Source: Laburnicola sp. R22_1
Lineage: Eukaryota > Ascomycota > Dothideomycetes > Pleosporales > Didymosphaeriaceae
Direction: 5' to 3'
DNA length: 64,000 bases
NCBI GenBank assembly: GCA_014281115.1
Contig: JACONQ010000005.1
Location: 1,984,001 to 2,048,000, forward strand
In this document: positions 30,576-42,876 of the stretch, in pieces
Layout: every line of letters starts with the position of its first letter
Position numbering within the stretch: the stretch's first letter is position 1
The notes under the pieces: generated by a model
Told to the model about the DNA's origin: nothing
Seen by the model: only the letters and a program-made list of their open reading frames with translations
Databases searched by the model: none
Made by a program: the position numbers and the translations under genes

Positions 30576-32703
30576 CAGTAGGGTGACACAAAAAAAGCGT
30601 CTAGTAAAAAGATATCCTTTTAAAAGTTATATAACTAGGTGAGTTTCAATACTATATAAATAAAAAGTATACCGTTTTAAGGAGAACGTTTGGGGGATTT
30701 AGTATAGAAGGTTAGTAGGAGCTTAGTAATCAGCGCTAACTAGAGGTATCTTAGTAAAGTTAAGAGAATTTTTTCTTAAAACTTTGACCCTATATAACTT
30801 TTTTTTCTACGTCGATAAAATTCTATAACTTATATATATTATAGTCTAGTCTATAAGGACAGTATAACCTAATTTTTATTATAGGTTTATTGATAGAAAT
30901 AATAATTATAAGGAAAAGGATAAAAGTTAATTAACATTAAACAATTAGATAGAACTAGTAAATAATATATAACTAGTACTTAGTATACCATCCTTTAGCC
31001 TCTATAACGTTATTATAACGCTTAGGCAAAGATAGTATATAATGATCTATAGCCTGCTGTGGAATTAAATCCCACTCCTCTTGTATAGCTCTTTTAAAGG
31101 CTTCTACACTAGATTTACTAGTGCCAAAGCCTAAAGAAGCCCTATTTCTTTTTCCTAGCCTATCTTTTAATAGACTCCAAACGTTTTCTATAGGATTTAA
31201 GTCTGGTGAATAGGGTGGATGCCCAAAAACAAAGACTTTTTTCCTAGAAAACCACCTTTTCACCTGTGGAGTTCCGTGGATCTTCGAATTATCCTGTTGA
31301 AATTTCCAGCCTAGTTATAATTAGTATAAAGAATAAGATTATAAATAATATAATATATATATATATTATATATATTAAAAGAAAAAGAAAAAGAAAAAGA
31401 AGAAAGAAGAAAAAGGGGTACTTTACGTACCTCTTTTTAAAAGAGGTTTTAAGACAGGATTTAAACACTCCTGTATATATCTAGTGTTATTAAAGGTCCT
31501 AGTTTTAATAGGGTCCCTTAAAAACACTAGTTTAGAACGTCCTCCTATCCAAATACAGCCCCAGACTGAGATAGAAATATCTCGCGCTTTCAGTGAATTA
31601 GTACTAGCTTAAAAAAAAGATATAAAAAACGTAAAATATTCCAATTATAGAGAAAGGAGGGTTCTCTTATTCTAGAATTTAAAAAAATTAATAACTTACT
31701 AGTTGTTTGGTTTTTGCGCTGTTCAGGCCCAATTTTCGATTTTCCCCTTTTTCTTATATATTCTTGCCTATTACCATGCCCCCTTTGGATAGTAGACTCG
31801 TCAGAAGATATAACCTTAGCAAAGTTAATATTTTCTAGCTCCTTAACTATCTCTTTAGCCCAGAATTCTCTTCTTTTAGCTCTTTCTTTAGTTAAATAGG
31901 CCTTTTTCTTAGAGACGTTAAAAGAATAGTCTTCTCCTTTTAAAACTCTCTGTAACGTCCTCTTAGTAAAGCCAAAACTATTCTCTTCTAATAGCCTCTT
32001 ATTTGTCTTCTTAGGGCTTTTAGTTAAATCCCTATTAATAACTCTTTTCTCCTAGAAGTAATCTTAGTTACTCTCCCTTGTTTTACCCCTTTTAATAAGT
32101 TATCTCCCTTATTTTTCTTATTAACACGTCTAATAGCAGTCTTAATAGATTGTAGAGGCTTATTAAGGATAGTAGCAATAGTAGAATTAGAAGTATTTGC
32201 TTTTTTAAGTAAAGAAACTTAACTTTCGAGTTTTGACAATTTTGGCTCCATTCGAGGAAATCCAAAAGAGAAAATCTACTAGACAAAAGATATTATATTA
32301 TACTATAATCTTAGTAATAAATCACGTGATTTAATTAACTTTTAAAATTACGTAATTTTTTGACCTTAAATAGTTTCTTAATTAAGTTATATAAGTACTC
32401 CGAAATTTTGCTTACGTAATCTACACTAGGCCTAGAATAGCTAGCAAAAACATTAGCCTAGTAGCATACTAAATAAAAAAGTCATAACGCCTTAAAAATT
32501 GACTTTTAGAAACACTAAGTTTAGATAGATAAGCACCTTAAGGACCCTGCTTAGTAAGCACGTAACTAGTTATATAACTCTTTAAAATATACTTTCTCTT
32601 TAAAACCGTATACTTTTTATTTACATAGTATTAAAACTCACTTAGTTATATAACCTTTAACAAGGTATCTTTTTACTAGGCGCTTTTTTATGTCACCCTA
32701 CTG
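30576..32703 (-). mobile_element. Tc1/mariner element C with long inverted repeats
   Basis: The terminal inverted repeats are over 100 bp (30576-30695 and 32590-32703, starting CAGTAGGGTGACA), with TA duplications at 30574-30575 and 32704-32705. The length is 2128 bp. The transposase is on the minus strand and much less decayed than the surrounding elements, indicating a later arrival. Confidence 0.92.
30973..32251 (-). pseudogene. Tc1/mariner (DD34E) transposase with two putative introns
   Basis: On the minus strand: exon A 32251-31700, exon B 31607-31431, exon C 31310-30973, about 355 codons, normal for Tc1 transposases. Intron 1 (92 bp) has GTAAGT and a poly-pyrimidine tract before AAG; intron 2 (120 bp) has GTACGT, a pyrimidine tract, branch CTAAT and TAG. 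Splicing joins KNQTTS to TNSLKARD and LLKR to GWKFQQDNSKIH in frame. The catalytic positions are SSDES, QQDN and, after exactly 34 residues, PIENVW. Defects are one premature stop (32221-32219, Gln expected) and a one-base deletion near 32045 in an A run. The helix-turn-helix NSTIATILNKPLQSIKTAI is preserved. It is inactive as it stands. Confidence 0.85.
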
Positions 32704-32793
32704 TACTAAGCAGGGGCTCTGCTTTTTGTCATGTTATTTGAGATGAAAGCCTTTGTTGTTCTACCCCTAGGTAGATAATTTAATAACACACAT

Positions 32794-34270
32794 ACGCTAT
32801 TCTTTATATATAAAAAAATAGTAGATTAAACCTTTATAAAGTTAGTAAGTAGATATTACTACTATATAAAATAAAGAAAGTAATTATATAAGATATATAA
32901 AACCTATTTTTATTTATAAAAATAGCAGATTAACTTTTTGTTAAGTTAGTAGGTAGATATTACTATTATACAAAATTTAAAAGGAGATAGTGCACTAAGT
33001 ATACTACTAGTAACTATATAAATATATAGTTAGATAATAATAAACCCTAATAAAGCGTAATTCTTTATATAACTAACTTATTAAATAAACTAGTTATATA
33101 ATAACTACTTTTACTACTCTATACAAAGCCTCTACTCCTTTTATTTTATAAGATAATATTAATATACCTAAGTATACTAGACTATATAATTAGTATACTA
33201 AAGAAATAGAAATATTAGAGAAAATACTATATAAGGGAATAAAACCTATATACTAAAAAGATAAGAATAACGTAGTAAATAATCCCTTTTTATTAAAAAT
33301 ATAATTATATATAATATATACTATTGCTAAGTACTATATATTATACTAAAAATAGCTTTTAAAGTTATTTTAGAAAGACTTTAATAGATAGAAAGAATAT
33401 AATTTTTAAAGTTAGGCTGTATATAAAACAAAGCTTATTATAGTCTTAAAAGAAAAGCGTATTAGGCTAAGAGTAGATACTAAAGCTATAAGTGCTAGTA
33501 AATTATATAAAGTAGCCTAAGATAATACTAATACTATTTATATAATACTACTTTTACTAGCCTACTTAACTTTTTATATATAGATACTAAGGCTAATTTT
33601 ACTTAAACTAGTTAGGCCATTATATAAACCTAAATAGAGTAAGCTACTATTACTACTATAGATATTTATATAGCTATAGGTCTCTATAAATATTATATAA
33701 AATAAAGCTACTACTAGTGAAACGTAAATTATAGGTACTATACTAATTTATACTACTTAAGCCTATACAATAATTTAACTTATATAAGCTTCTACCTAAG
33801 TATAACTTATTCCTTTAAAAACTTCTAACTAATAAGATAATTTAATTCTAAAAAGTATAAAATAAAGAGAATAACTATACTAGAGCTTTATATAACATTT
33901 TAGTAAATAAAACTAGAATTTTTATAAATGTATATAAACGTCTAAATATTACTAAGAATTAATACTTAGATATTTTTTTAAAAATTCTTACTAGCTATAT
34001 AGTATAGTATTATCTTTATACTATTTATTTTAAATAATTATAAAAGTACTTATATAAAGCGCTTAATAGTTACTTTAATACTACTATTAACTATAGTTAG
34101 TATTAAACAAACTAGACTATTATAACTTTTATATAATACTAGTATAAGAACCCTAATAAGAGTTTATATAAAGTCTTAGAGGTAATAATTAATAAGCTTA
34201 TCCTTATATAGAGAGTATTAGATATAAACTTTACTAGGAAAATTCCTTTTTATACTACTATTATATAAGT
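32794..34270. other. AT-rich, RIP-degraded DNA
   Basis: There are no intact frames. A diverged ~70-bp duplication (32808-32885 and 32924-32990) shares AATAG(T/C)AGATTAA and GTAG(A)TATTACT. The rest (33000-34260) is decayed to TA-rich sequence and cannot be assigned. Confidence 0.6.
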
Positions 34271-34373
34271 ATGTGACATTAAATTAACTACCTAGGGGTA
34301 GCACGACAAAGGCTTTTATCTTAAATAACATGACAAAAAAGCAGAGCCCCCTACGTAGTAATTAAAAAAAGCG
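34271..34373 (+). mobile_element. HP9 short element, forward copy
   Basis: It begins ATGTGACATTAAATTAACTA and ends TAATTAAAAAAAGCG. The CTACCTAGGGGTAG palindrome is intact. The target duplication is not clean. Confidence 0.75.
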
Positions 34374-34556
34374 TATTTTATAAGTATACTATAAATAACT
34401 AGAGCTAGAATAAATTATATTTACTATTAAGCTTACTTATAAAGCTCTATTTACTAATCTTTATATATTAATTTAAGTTATAACTAATTATTAATCTAAT
34501 TAGTATCTATAAAACGTAAATATATACTATACTAATTATAAATATAACTTTCCTAT

Positions 34557-34684
34557 ATGTGGCGTTAAATTAACTACCTAGGGGTAGCACGATAAAGACT
34601 TTTATCTTAAATAACATAACAAAAAAAGCAGAGCCCCCTGCTTAGTAATTAAAAAAAGCGTGAAAAGGTAATTACAAAAATGCG
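34557..34684 (+). mobile_element. HP9 short element, forward copy next to element D
   Basis: It begins ATGTGGCGTTAAATTAACTA and ends TTACAAAAATGCG. Both palindromes are intact. Element D is inserted two bases beyond its end. Confidence 0.8.
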
Positions 34685-34687
34685 ATA

Positions 34688-36538
34688 ACGTGTTTACAAG
34701 CGTGCCGTTAGTATAAGCGAGCCGTTAATCCTACCAACTTTCTACACTTAAAAAGCCACGTAGTTTAATAACACATCAAAATTCTATTAATATAATAGCT
34801 TTCCTAAATCAAGCAGTATCTATAGAAGCCTTCTTGCACGTACGTGAGTTGTGCCCAGGCTCCCTGCAGCGCGTGCAGCGCGCTAAAGCCTGCCGGCTCG
34901 CACCTAACCACGCCTGGCTATACCGCGTTTCTCCCTCTAGTTGCTGCTCAACAGCCTTCTAAGCAATAATATCCTCTCCCTCTGCCTTTAATAGAGTGCC
35001 TCGCTTCTAGATCCGCTTCTTTTTGCGCTGTTTACACGTTGTAGCTACCTTATTTGCCCTTTATAGACTAGCTATCTTATCGCGCATAATTACTATTAAA
35101 TGCGCTATTCTCTTAGCCTCTCTTATAAGCCAATTAAGCGACTAGATAACTAATATAGGAGAGAATCCTTAATGCCTTTAGATCCGCTTACAAACTAGAG
35201 TTAACTAAGCGCCTAGCTCGCGCGCGTTGCTTAGTGTTGCAGACTCCCATAGAGTCTCTAGTAGGGCTGCTGGCAACGGCGTACGAAGCTTCATATTAAG
35301 CTTTAATATTACCGCCTCTAGATTGTGTGGGACTAGCCTAGCGCCTTAAAAGCTTGCGCAGATATTCTCCTTTATAATTAACTAGTTGTAGGCGGCGCAG
35401 AAGGCTAGTAGGAACTTAAGCTTAGTGATATAGTTAATGTGGTCGCGTATTAGGCCCTTAACCTAGCGCCCGTACGCCCGCTTTAACAGCGAGAAACAGC
35501 CAACGTTAAGCAGCTGCAGAAGGTGTAACGAATATAGCGGCATATAGAGAGTGTAGATCTTGTTCTTCTTACAAATCTCCTAGAATTTAAGCGAGTTGTA
35601 ACTCTTATAGCCGTTAAGTATTAGTAGCTAACGCGCGCCCACTCTACACTCTACTATATGCTTAATAAAATACTGTAGCCAGGCAACACTAAGCTTGTTC
35701 GTAGTCCAGCTATTGTCGCTAAGACTAATAGTCCAGTCACCTGGTATATCGTCGCCCTCGTACTAGGCAGAGAGGTAGTACTGGCCAGCGAAGATAATAA
35801 AGGGCAGGATTGCCCACCCAGCAGCGTTAATTCCGTAGATCGCCGTCACCTACTTACAATTGCCTAGCTAGATCGCTTTTAGCCGGCCACGCCTCTCTAA
35901 GCCAGTAACGACTAGCTAGGAGGATATTTTACCCATTAGAAAGCCAGTCTCGTTGAAGTTAAAGGTATCCTTATCGCAGATACCGTAGGTGGCCTTTGTA
36001 CGTACTACTAGCTCAAACCAGGCCTATATAACTGTCGGGTCCTTACAGAGGGCTCGCTGTCAATTGTAGGGTCGATTAAATCGCGTTGTAAGGCTGTCTG
36101 TTCGCTTAACAAAGTTCCTAGGCCACTACTAGCCAACGTGGCCTGCGCTGCGCTTAGTGAGCAGCTTATTCGCCATATCTTATACAGCACCTAGAGTAGG
36201 CGCAAAGCCTCGCGAATCTAGATTAAGTATTTGCTCAACAATCACCTCCTCTTCTAGCTTAGTAAGCTTCTTTAATTTGGGCTGGTAATCGCGTCGCGCA
36301 GCAATTCCGGCGCGTTAGTCGCGCAGCGTTGATTAAGGGACGTTAAACATTAAGGCAGCGCGATTTTCGCTCTGAATCTGATTTTTATTAATAGCTAAGA
36401 TAGCAAGGAAGATATCTCCTTCGTTATAGGGCAATTGAGTTGTAGTTAGTTAAGGCATTGTAGTTTGCTTATCGCGCGTTACGGAAAGTTAGTGGGGTTG
36501 ACGGCTCGCTTGTACTAACGGCACGCTTATAAACACGT
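34688..36538 (-). mobile_element. Pogo/Fot1-type element D
   Basis: The terminal inverted repeats of about 38 bp begin ACGTGTTTACAAGCGTGCCG (left) and ACGTGTTTATAAGCGTGCCG (right, reverse complement); all differences are C/T. TA duplications lie at 34686-34687 and 36539-36540. It is 1851 bp long. The transposase on the minus strand is related to that of element A, but the inverted repeats differ in sequence. Confidence 0.92.
34809..36458 (-). pseudogene. Degraded CENP-B/DDE_1-type transposase of element D
   Basis: The ATG at 36458 and the TGA at 34811-34809 are exactly 550 codons apart, with many in-frame TAG/TAA codons and apparently no net indel. Recognisable parts are the helix-turn-helix region (LDSRGFAPTLGAV), the DDE core (FNETGFLMGKISS, SDNSWTTNKLS), LQLLNVGCFSLLKRA near the third catalytic position, and a C-terminal zinc-knuckle-like end with GHNSRTCKKA. 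It is close to the transposase of element A. Confidence 0.87.
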
Positions 36539-36540
36539 TA

Positions 36541-36662
36541 ACTATTATAAAGAATACTTTACGCACGTTCTGTACATAGTAGATCACTATAAGAGAAAGC
36601 TATAGGTGTGCTAAAAAGCGCTATAAATTAAGGTAAAGTAATAAGACTAGTTTAGTAACTAT
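36541..36662. repeat. Repeat segment shared with 38093-38185 and 41167-41262
   Basis: GAGAAAGCTATAGGTGTGCT, followed by an AAAGCG/AAACGC motif and GGTAAAG, occurs at three places: about 36590, 38130 (GGGAAAGCTGTGGGTATGCT) and 41215. At 36.6 and 41.2 kb it runs on into the longer direct repeat. Confidence 0.65.
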
Positions 36663-37506
36663 TTAGAGACACTGTTAAGTATGTGCAAATTAGCTAGCTC
36701 CTTATAGAGTTAATTATAAGCTATACTATAGTCTATAGTCTATAGTACTAAAGTTAACAATAATAATATAACGCGGTTGCCTGCGCACAAAGCATAAAAA
36801 TTCGCAATTAGATATATTAAGTGTTTATCTATCTACTACACAATATATTTAATTATCGCGTAAGATCTTAAGGTTATAATCTAGTATAGCTATCCCTTAA
36901 TCTAATAACGCGCTTTCTATAGGGCGGGCGGTTACGCGCCTATATATATATATAACAAGCTAGACAACAATAATAATAAGAAGTATAATCTAGACACTAA
37001 TAATAGATATATATAAAATAGGTATTATAAAGATTAGACGCCTACTATCCTTATAGAATATATAGTAGTATAGTATAAGTTATGTAGTAAATAGATTACT
37101 GCAACTAGTTTATCTTATTACAGTGTCTAGTAATTCCTAGGTGCTCTAGGGACTATAAATTTTAACTTATAGCTTTATCTTTACTAGTTTAGCTGCCTAG
37201 TGCTTACCTATACTAGTAATTATTATTACTAGAGCGCTTTTAAAAAATAAGAGGCAAGATTTAATTAGATCTAAAAGTAATAGAGTAAGAGTAATAGAGA
37301 AAAGGTTATGCATAATCTAAAATACTTAAGATTTTACTAGAATAAAGGAATATATAATAAGTAGTTACTAGAAATATAGAGTATATATAGGTACGCGCTT
37401 ATACTATAGAATAGCTAAAGGCAATAGGTAAAGTAAGGCTAGCAAAGTGTTAAGATACTATTTAGTGTTAGGAGTAGAAAGCGTGCGCGTAATTTACTAT
37501 ATATTA

Positions 37507-37559
<53 letters not shown>

Positions 37560-37890
37560 AAGCGTGCGTATATATAGTGGGTTATTTATTATCTAGTAAC
37601 GCAGTAAAAGGTTAAAAGATAGAGTTAATTATCTAGTAAGGTAATAGGTAGGTAAATAAGTTAGGAGTATTATTGTTATAAGTTCTTATCTTAAAAGCTA
37701 GGAGGAGAAACGTTAGTAAAACTTTAACGCGCTCTAGGTTCTAGGGCTTAGTGTGTATATAACATAACGTAACATTATATAATATTATATAGCCGCTAGT
37801 AATGTAATAAAAAAACGCAGTAATTAAACGCAGTAGGGCCACTTAAAAACTAATTAAGTAGAGACAGTTTATAACTCTTGCCTAGGAGAG
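36663..37890 (+). repeat. Direct repeat, copy 1 (possible long LTR)
   Basis: It shares with 41295-42395 a start near GTATGTGCAAATTAGC, the block AAGTGTTTATCTATC(T/C)ACTAC, an AGT microsatellite (37507-37559 here), AACGCAGTAATTAAACG and an end GTAGAGACAGTTTATA. Length is about 1.2 kb. The order is collinear and the differences are mostly transitions. Two such copies 4.6 kb apart could be LTRs of one element or independent copies. Confidence 0.7.
37507..37559. repeat. AGT microsatellite, about 17 units
   Basis: Pure (AGT)n. The homologous position in copy 2 of the direct repeat (about 42087-42116) has about 10 units. Confidence 0.95.
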
Positions 37891-39306
37891 AATGTGATAA
37901 CGTTCCTATATAAAGAGACAGATTACTACGACGTTATAAATAAGAATTTTATAAATAATTTATACTATTAGTATTATAATTTAAATCCTAATTAAATAAT
38001 ATTTATATAAGACTAAAGAAGTGTTTTATATACTGTACAAAAGATTATTAGTTTTTAAACTACCTATATAATAAGTATACCTATATAATATTAGAAGAGA
38101 AACATCGCAGACCTTTTAGTGTACGGTACAACGCTGTAAGGGAAAGCTGTGGGTATGCTAAAAACGCATTAAAAAAAGGTAAAGCAGTATACCTATATAA
38201 TAAGATAGTATATTACCTTTTATAAAAAGTATAATAATAAAACACCTTTATATAAAGCTAGTTAGTCTTATATTTAGAATATAGAAAGGTATAATAATAA
38301 AAAACCTATTTTATACAAAGAAGAGAAGTAGAGTAAAAATAATAAAAATAGTAATAATTAATTCTCCTATTTAACTACTACTATATATCTTTACTATATA
38401 ACTAGTAAATATATTTATAAAATACAGCTAAAAATGTGTATAGAATAGTTTATTTTTAAAGATTAATATTATATAATATACTAAAGTACACTATAAAATA
38501 TAGATATAGTAAGAATTTCTACTATTAGTATAATATAGCTAGAGACGTATATATAAAGAAACCCTCATATAAAGATTAATTAAATACTTAGTAATACTAA
38601 TATTAGCTCTAGAGGTTAAAACTTATAAGAATTTCTAGAAACTATATAAATTAAGAATCTAATAGAAATAGTTACCTATTATATTCTAGACACTTTAATA
38701 CTATTTCTACTATTACTAGTAAACGCTAATAAACTAGGCCCCTACTTTAATAATATTCTTAATACTATTACATAAAACAACAGTATAACTATACCTATTA
38801 TACGCAAATAGGGATATTTTTTTAATATTAGCAAGAAAAAAAGTGTATCTTTATTTTACGAAACTAGAACTTTACTACTTTTATTAAAAATTTAAAAATT
38901 TCTATATAAAAAGACTTTAAAAAAGACTTACTAATACTAGCTGTAAAGTTAATACTACTATACTAAATAAAATTTAAAAGTTTTACTATTACTACTAATT
39001 ATATAAGTAAGTCTTATATTACTTTAAGTTTACTATTAAAGATAATACCTACTTTAACTATAAGATTATTATTAATATTATATATATTAGCACTAAAGAT
39101 ATATTATATATTATAAATATAACTATATTATTTTAAGCTGTAGTTTTCTTAAAATTAATATCTATATAAGATATATAGAAAGCCCTTTACAGATACTAGA
39201 TTAATATCTACTAAGGCCTATTTAACTATATTATATATAACTTAAGTATAAACTTTATATTAAATAGGTTTAAAAACTATATAAAAATTATTAGTATAAC
39301 CTATAG

Positions 39307-39397
39307 GTTCTAAGCAGGGGGCTCCGCTTTTTTGTCATGTTATTTGGGATGAAAGCCTTTGTCGTCCTACCCATAGGTAGATAAAATAACGCCACAT
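39307..39397 (-). mobile_element. HP9 short element, 91-bp reverse copy with perfect duplication
   Basis: It is a truncated form starting GTTCTAAGCAGGGGGCTCCG and ending AACGCCACAT, flanked by AACCTATAG on both sides (39298-39306 and 39398-39406). The clean duplication shows that this short form itself transposed or lost its end afterwards. Confidence 0.85.
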
Positions 39398-40522
39398 AAC
39401 CTATAGGTAAATACCTATAAAAGTATATTAGGTAATAGAAAAAGTTAAGTGTTTACACGCACCTTTTTATAAAGCCTTTAATATTTTTAAAATTAAACTA
39501 GAAGACTATATATATAATAAGAATATCCTTTAAATAGCTATAAAAGCTATTAATAATACTATAGGCCTAAATAGTCTTATATTTATATTGCTAGTCTTTA
39601 GTGTATACTTTAGAATTAGTATAAATTCTTTTTATTACCTAATATTATTACACGCGCAAATACTATAGAAAAGGTAATAAAAATATTAACACAAAGAAAC
39701 AAAACTAATATTAATTATATACTAAATATTTATAATAGTTTATTAGCTATATATAAAGTCTTTAAGCTTCTACTTAGATTTAAAATTATAATTTAAAGAG
39801 AAAATGGTAAATAAATAGGCCTATGTAAAATTAAGAGTATTAAAAATAAAAATATAATATTTAATTTAAGTAATAGCCTAGTAAAGTTTTACTATATATA
39901 AGTTAAGCTATACTATTATAAAAAAATTACCCTCTTTTACTATTATATAAAGATAATAATATTACTCTTATATAAAGAAATCCTCTAGAGAAAAGAAAGA
40001 AAGGCTACTTAAGAAAGGATACTATATTTCTTATCTCTAAAAAGATAAGTAATTAAGAACTATTTCTAAAGCTTTATGTAAAAGGTGTAATTATAACACT
40101 TAAAGTACCTTTTTAAAAATTAGATTATATAGAGATAGACACTCTTATTACTACATAGTATATTTAAAATTCTTTCCTTTAACTTATCTAAATATAAGGG
40201 TAGAACCTTTAATCTCTACCTTATATAAAAGTTAAAAGTAAAACTACTTACCTATATAAGAAATTTTACCTTATCTTTACTAGCTACTTTAATAGAATAA
40301 TAAGATTTTTACTTAATTACCTACTATTTAAAGGATAAGCTAGCGCTTACTTTTATATTAGAAGTAAGCCTTTAAGTAATATATAAAATATATTTTAAGC
40401 TAAGAGATATTATCTAGGCCTATATTTAGTTTGCTAATAAGCTAAATTATACACTTTATACTAAACTACCTAAAAAATAATATATAAACTTTTTATAAAA
40501 TATAATCTTTTATATTATATAA

Positions 40523-40738
40523 CCACGCTTTTTTAATTACTAAGTAGGGGGCTCTGCTTTTTTATCATATTATTTAAGATGAAAGCCTTTGTCGTTCTAC
40601 TCCTAGGTAGATAATTTAACAACACATATAACTAAGCTTTTTTTAATTACTAAGCAGGTGGCTCTGATTTTTTTGTCATATTATTTGAGATGAAAGCCTT
40701 TGTCGTGCTACTCCTAGGTAGTTAATTTAACGCCACAT
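40523..40738 (-). mobile_element. Two HP9 reverse copies in tandem
   Basis: Copies lie at about 40523-40627 and 40633-40738, separated by ATAAC. The pair as a whole is flanked by ATTATATAA (40514-40522 and 40739-40747), suggesting one insertion into the other's flank or a dimer insertion. Confidence 0.8.
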
Positions 40739-41166
40739 ATTATATAACTACTTTATAGTATAGCTAAACTAGGATTTTACTAGTTAAAAACCTACTATAA
40801 CTACTATAAAGAGAAACTTAGTATAGAAACTTTATTATATAACCTATATCTACTTATTACTAATAAAAAAAGCACACCTTTAGAATTACTAGTTTATAGA
40901 CAAATAATACCTTTAGTATTATTAATAAAAACTTTATATAAGAAAAGAAGAAAAGTTAAAAAAGTAGCCTTTTATATAAGAAATAAAACTATTGTTACTA
41001 AATATTAGCCTATTAAGTTTAATAGTAAAAGAATTTAGCTTATATATAATACTATAGTTTTTATATAAAAGGTTAAGTAAAAGACTTTTATATAATTAAT
41101 TCTAAAAATAAGAATACTACTTAAAGGTATATAAAGTAGCGTATAAAAGGCACCTATATTATATTT

Positions 41167-42395
41167 ATTAGGAAGAGAAACATCGCAGACCTTTTAGTAT
41201 ATAGTATAACGCTGTAAGGGAAAGCTATAGGTGTGCTAAAAATATATTAAAAAGGTAAAGCAGCTTAAAGATACTAGTAGGTTAGGGGGCTAGGAACTAT
41301 TTGTTAGCATGTGCAAATTAGCCCCTTATACTAGAGGTAGTTAATTATAAGATATACTAGGTACTAAAGTTAGTAATATAATGCGTAGTTGCCTGCACAC
41401 AATATAAAATCCACAACTAGAGATTAAGTGTTTATCTATCCACTACATAATATATTTAATTATTATGCAAGACCTTAAGGTTAGTCTACGCTATATCTAT
41501 TCCTTGTCCTAAAGATGCTATTGCTATTACTATTGCTACTAGACGTGCGGTATTACGCTCCTACTTAGGAGACATAAATAATAACGCAGCTAGGTATAAT
41601 AGCTAGACGCTACTTAATATTAAAATCTGTATAGTCTATGCTAAGGATCTATAAATAGCTACTACAGAATTAGATTGCTATATTAAAGAGTATATAGATC
41701 TTAGTAAGCAGAAGCCTAGAATTAAATAGATAAGCTTTATAATATAGATTACTCTATGCTAGTTTAGGTGTAAGGTGCTTACAACTATTAAAAATAATAA
41801 CTAAAAGAATATGAATATTTTTATAAAGTAAGAGTCTAGATTAGCAGCTATATACTACTATATAGCTTATAGGAGTAATTACTACCTAATATTAGATTTT
41901 TAACTAATAGCTGCTTGCTTTAAAGATAGCAGTTATATAAAGTAGGTACTAGAGATATAGAGGATATATAAATACGTAATTATACTATAGAATATCTATA
42001 GGTAATAGGTAAAGTAAGGCTAGTAAAGTATTAAAGTACTGTTTAGTGTTAGAAGTAGAAAGCGCGCGCGCAGTTTATAATATATTATAGTAGTAGTAGT
42101 AGTAGTAGTAGTAGTAGAGCGTATGTGTATATATATAGTAGGTTGTCTATTATCTAGTAATATAGCAGTGGGTAAGTAAGTTAGAGTATTATTATTATAG
42201 GGTTAGTTGTCTTAGAAGCTAGGGGAAGACATTAGAAAAACTTTAACGCGCTCTAGTCCTAGGGCTTAGCGCTTATATATAATATTATATAGGCGCTATA
42301 ACGCAATAATAAAACGCAGTAATTAAACGTAGTGGGGCTACTTAAAAACTAAATAAGTAGAGACAGTTTATACTCCTGCCCAGGAGGCATATTTT
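41167..42395 (+). repeat. Direct repeat, copy 2 with upstream segment
   Basis: This is homologous to 36541-37890 and collinear with it, including the AGT microsatellite at about 42087-42116 and the terminal GTAGAGACAGTTTATA. Just outside the end it reads CTCCTGCCCAGGAGG, a short palindrome. Confidence 0.7.
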
Positions 42396-42439
42396 ATTTA
42401 TATACTAGCTAGAAGCCATATTTAATCTAGGCTAGCAAA

Positions 42440-42509
42440 TAGGTATAGGTTAGGTTAGGGTTAGGTTCTCTTACGTAAGACCCTAACTCTAATCTAACCT
42501 CTACCTATA
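42440..42509. repeat. Telomere-like inverted repeat
   Basis: The left arm contains TATAGGTTAGGTTAGGGTTA and the right arm ACCCTAACTCTAATCTAACC followed by TCTACCTATAG; the centre is CTTACGTAAG. Arms of about 33 bases with a few mismatches would form a hairpin. A looser repeat of TATAGGTTAGGTTAGGATTA follows at about 42560. Confidence 0.85.
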
Positions 42510-42876
42510 GATTTTACGCTAATAATAAGTATAGGTTAAATTAAAGTTATATAGACTATAGGTTAGGTTAGGATTATATAGACTAGATTATAATAGGTTT
42601 AATTAATTATATTTTTATTAGCTATAGATAATTATTATAGTAAATTATTATAAAAATATCTTTATTATTATAGTAGAAATTATTATATTTACTTATTATA
42701 GTAAAAGTATAGCTTTAATATTAATTATATATATTAAACCTAACTAAGCGCCTAACTATTCTAAACTTAACTAAGTGTCTAACTATTTACCTATTTATAT
42801 ACTTTTTATAGTACCTATTTACTAGCTATATATTCTTAGCCTATATAGTAACCTATTTTATATAAATAGTGTTAGT

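Larger units (their letters stand above)
30546..32793 (-). mobile_element. HP9 reverse copy split by Tc1/mariner element C
   Basis: The left part is 30546-30575 and the right part 32704-32793. Removing element C and one TA rebuilds TTTTTAGTTACTAAGCAGGG, the sequence of unbroken HP9 copies. Confidence 0.85.
37891..41166. other. AT-rich, RIP-degraded DNA between direct repeats
   Basis: There are no intact frames. The stretch holds two HP9 insertions (39307-39397 and the tandem pair at 40523-40738) and a short imperfect duplication around 38222-38320 (GTATAATAATAAAACACCTT / GTATAATAATAAAAAACCTA). It may be the interior of a retroelement bounded by the direct repeats, but no domain can be read. 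Confidence 0.5.

Noticed and set aside
21040..32703. Elements B1 and C having the same length (2128 bp)
   Set aside because: They have different ends, different transposase families (pogo-type and DD34E Tc1-type) and no shared sequence, so the equal length is coincidental.
37507..37559. Coding homopolymer from (AGT)n
   Set aside because: There is no open frame around it and the same microsatellite varies in a homologous repeat copy.
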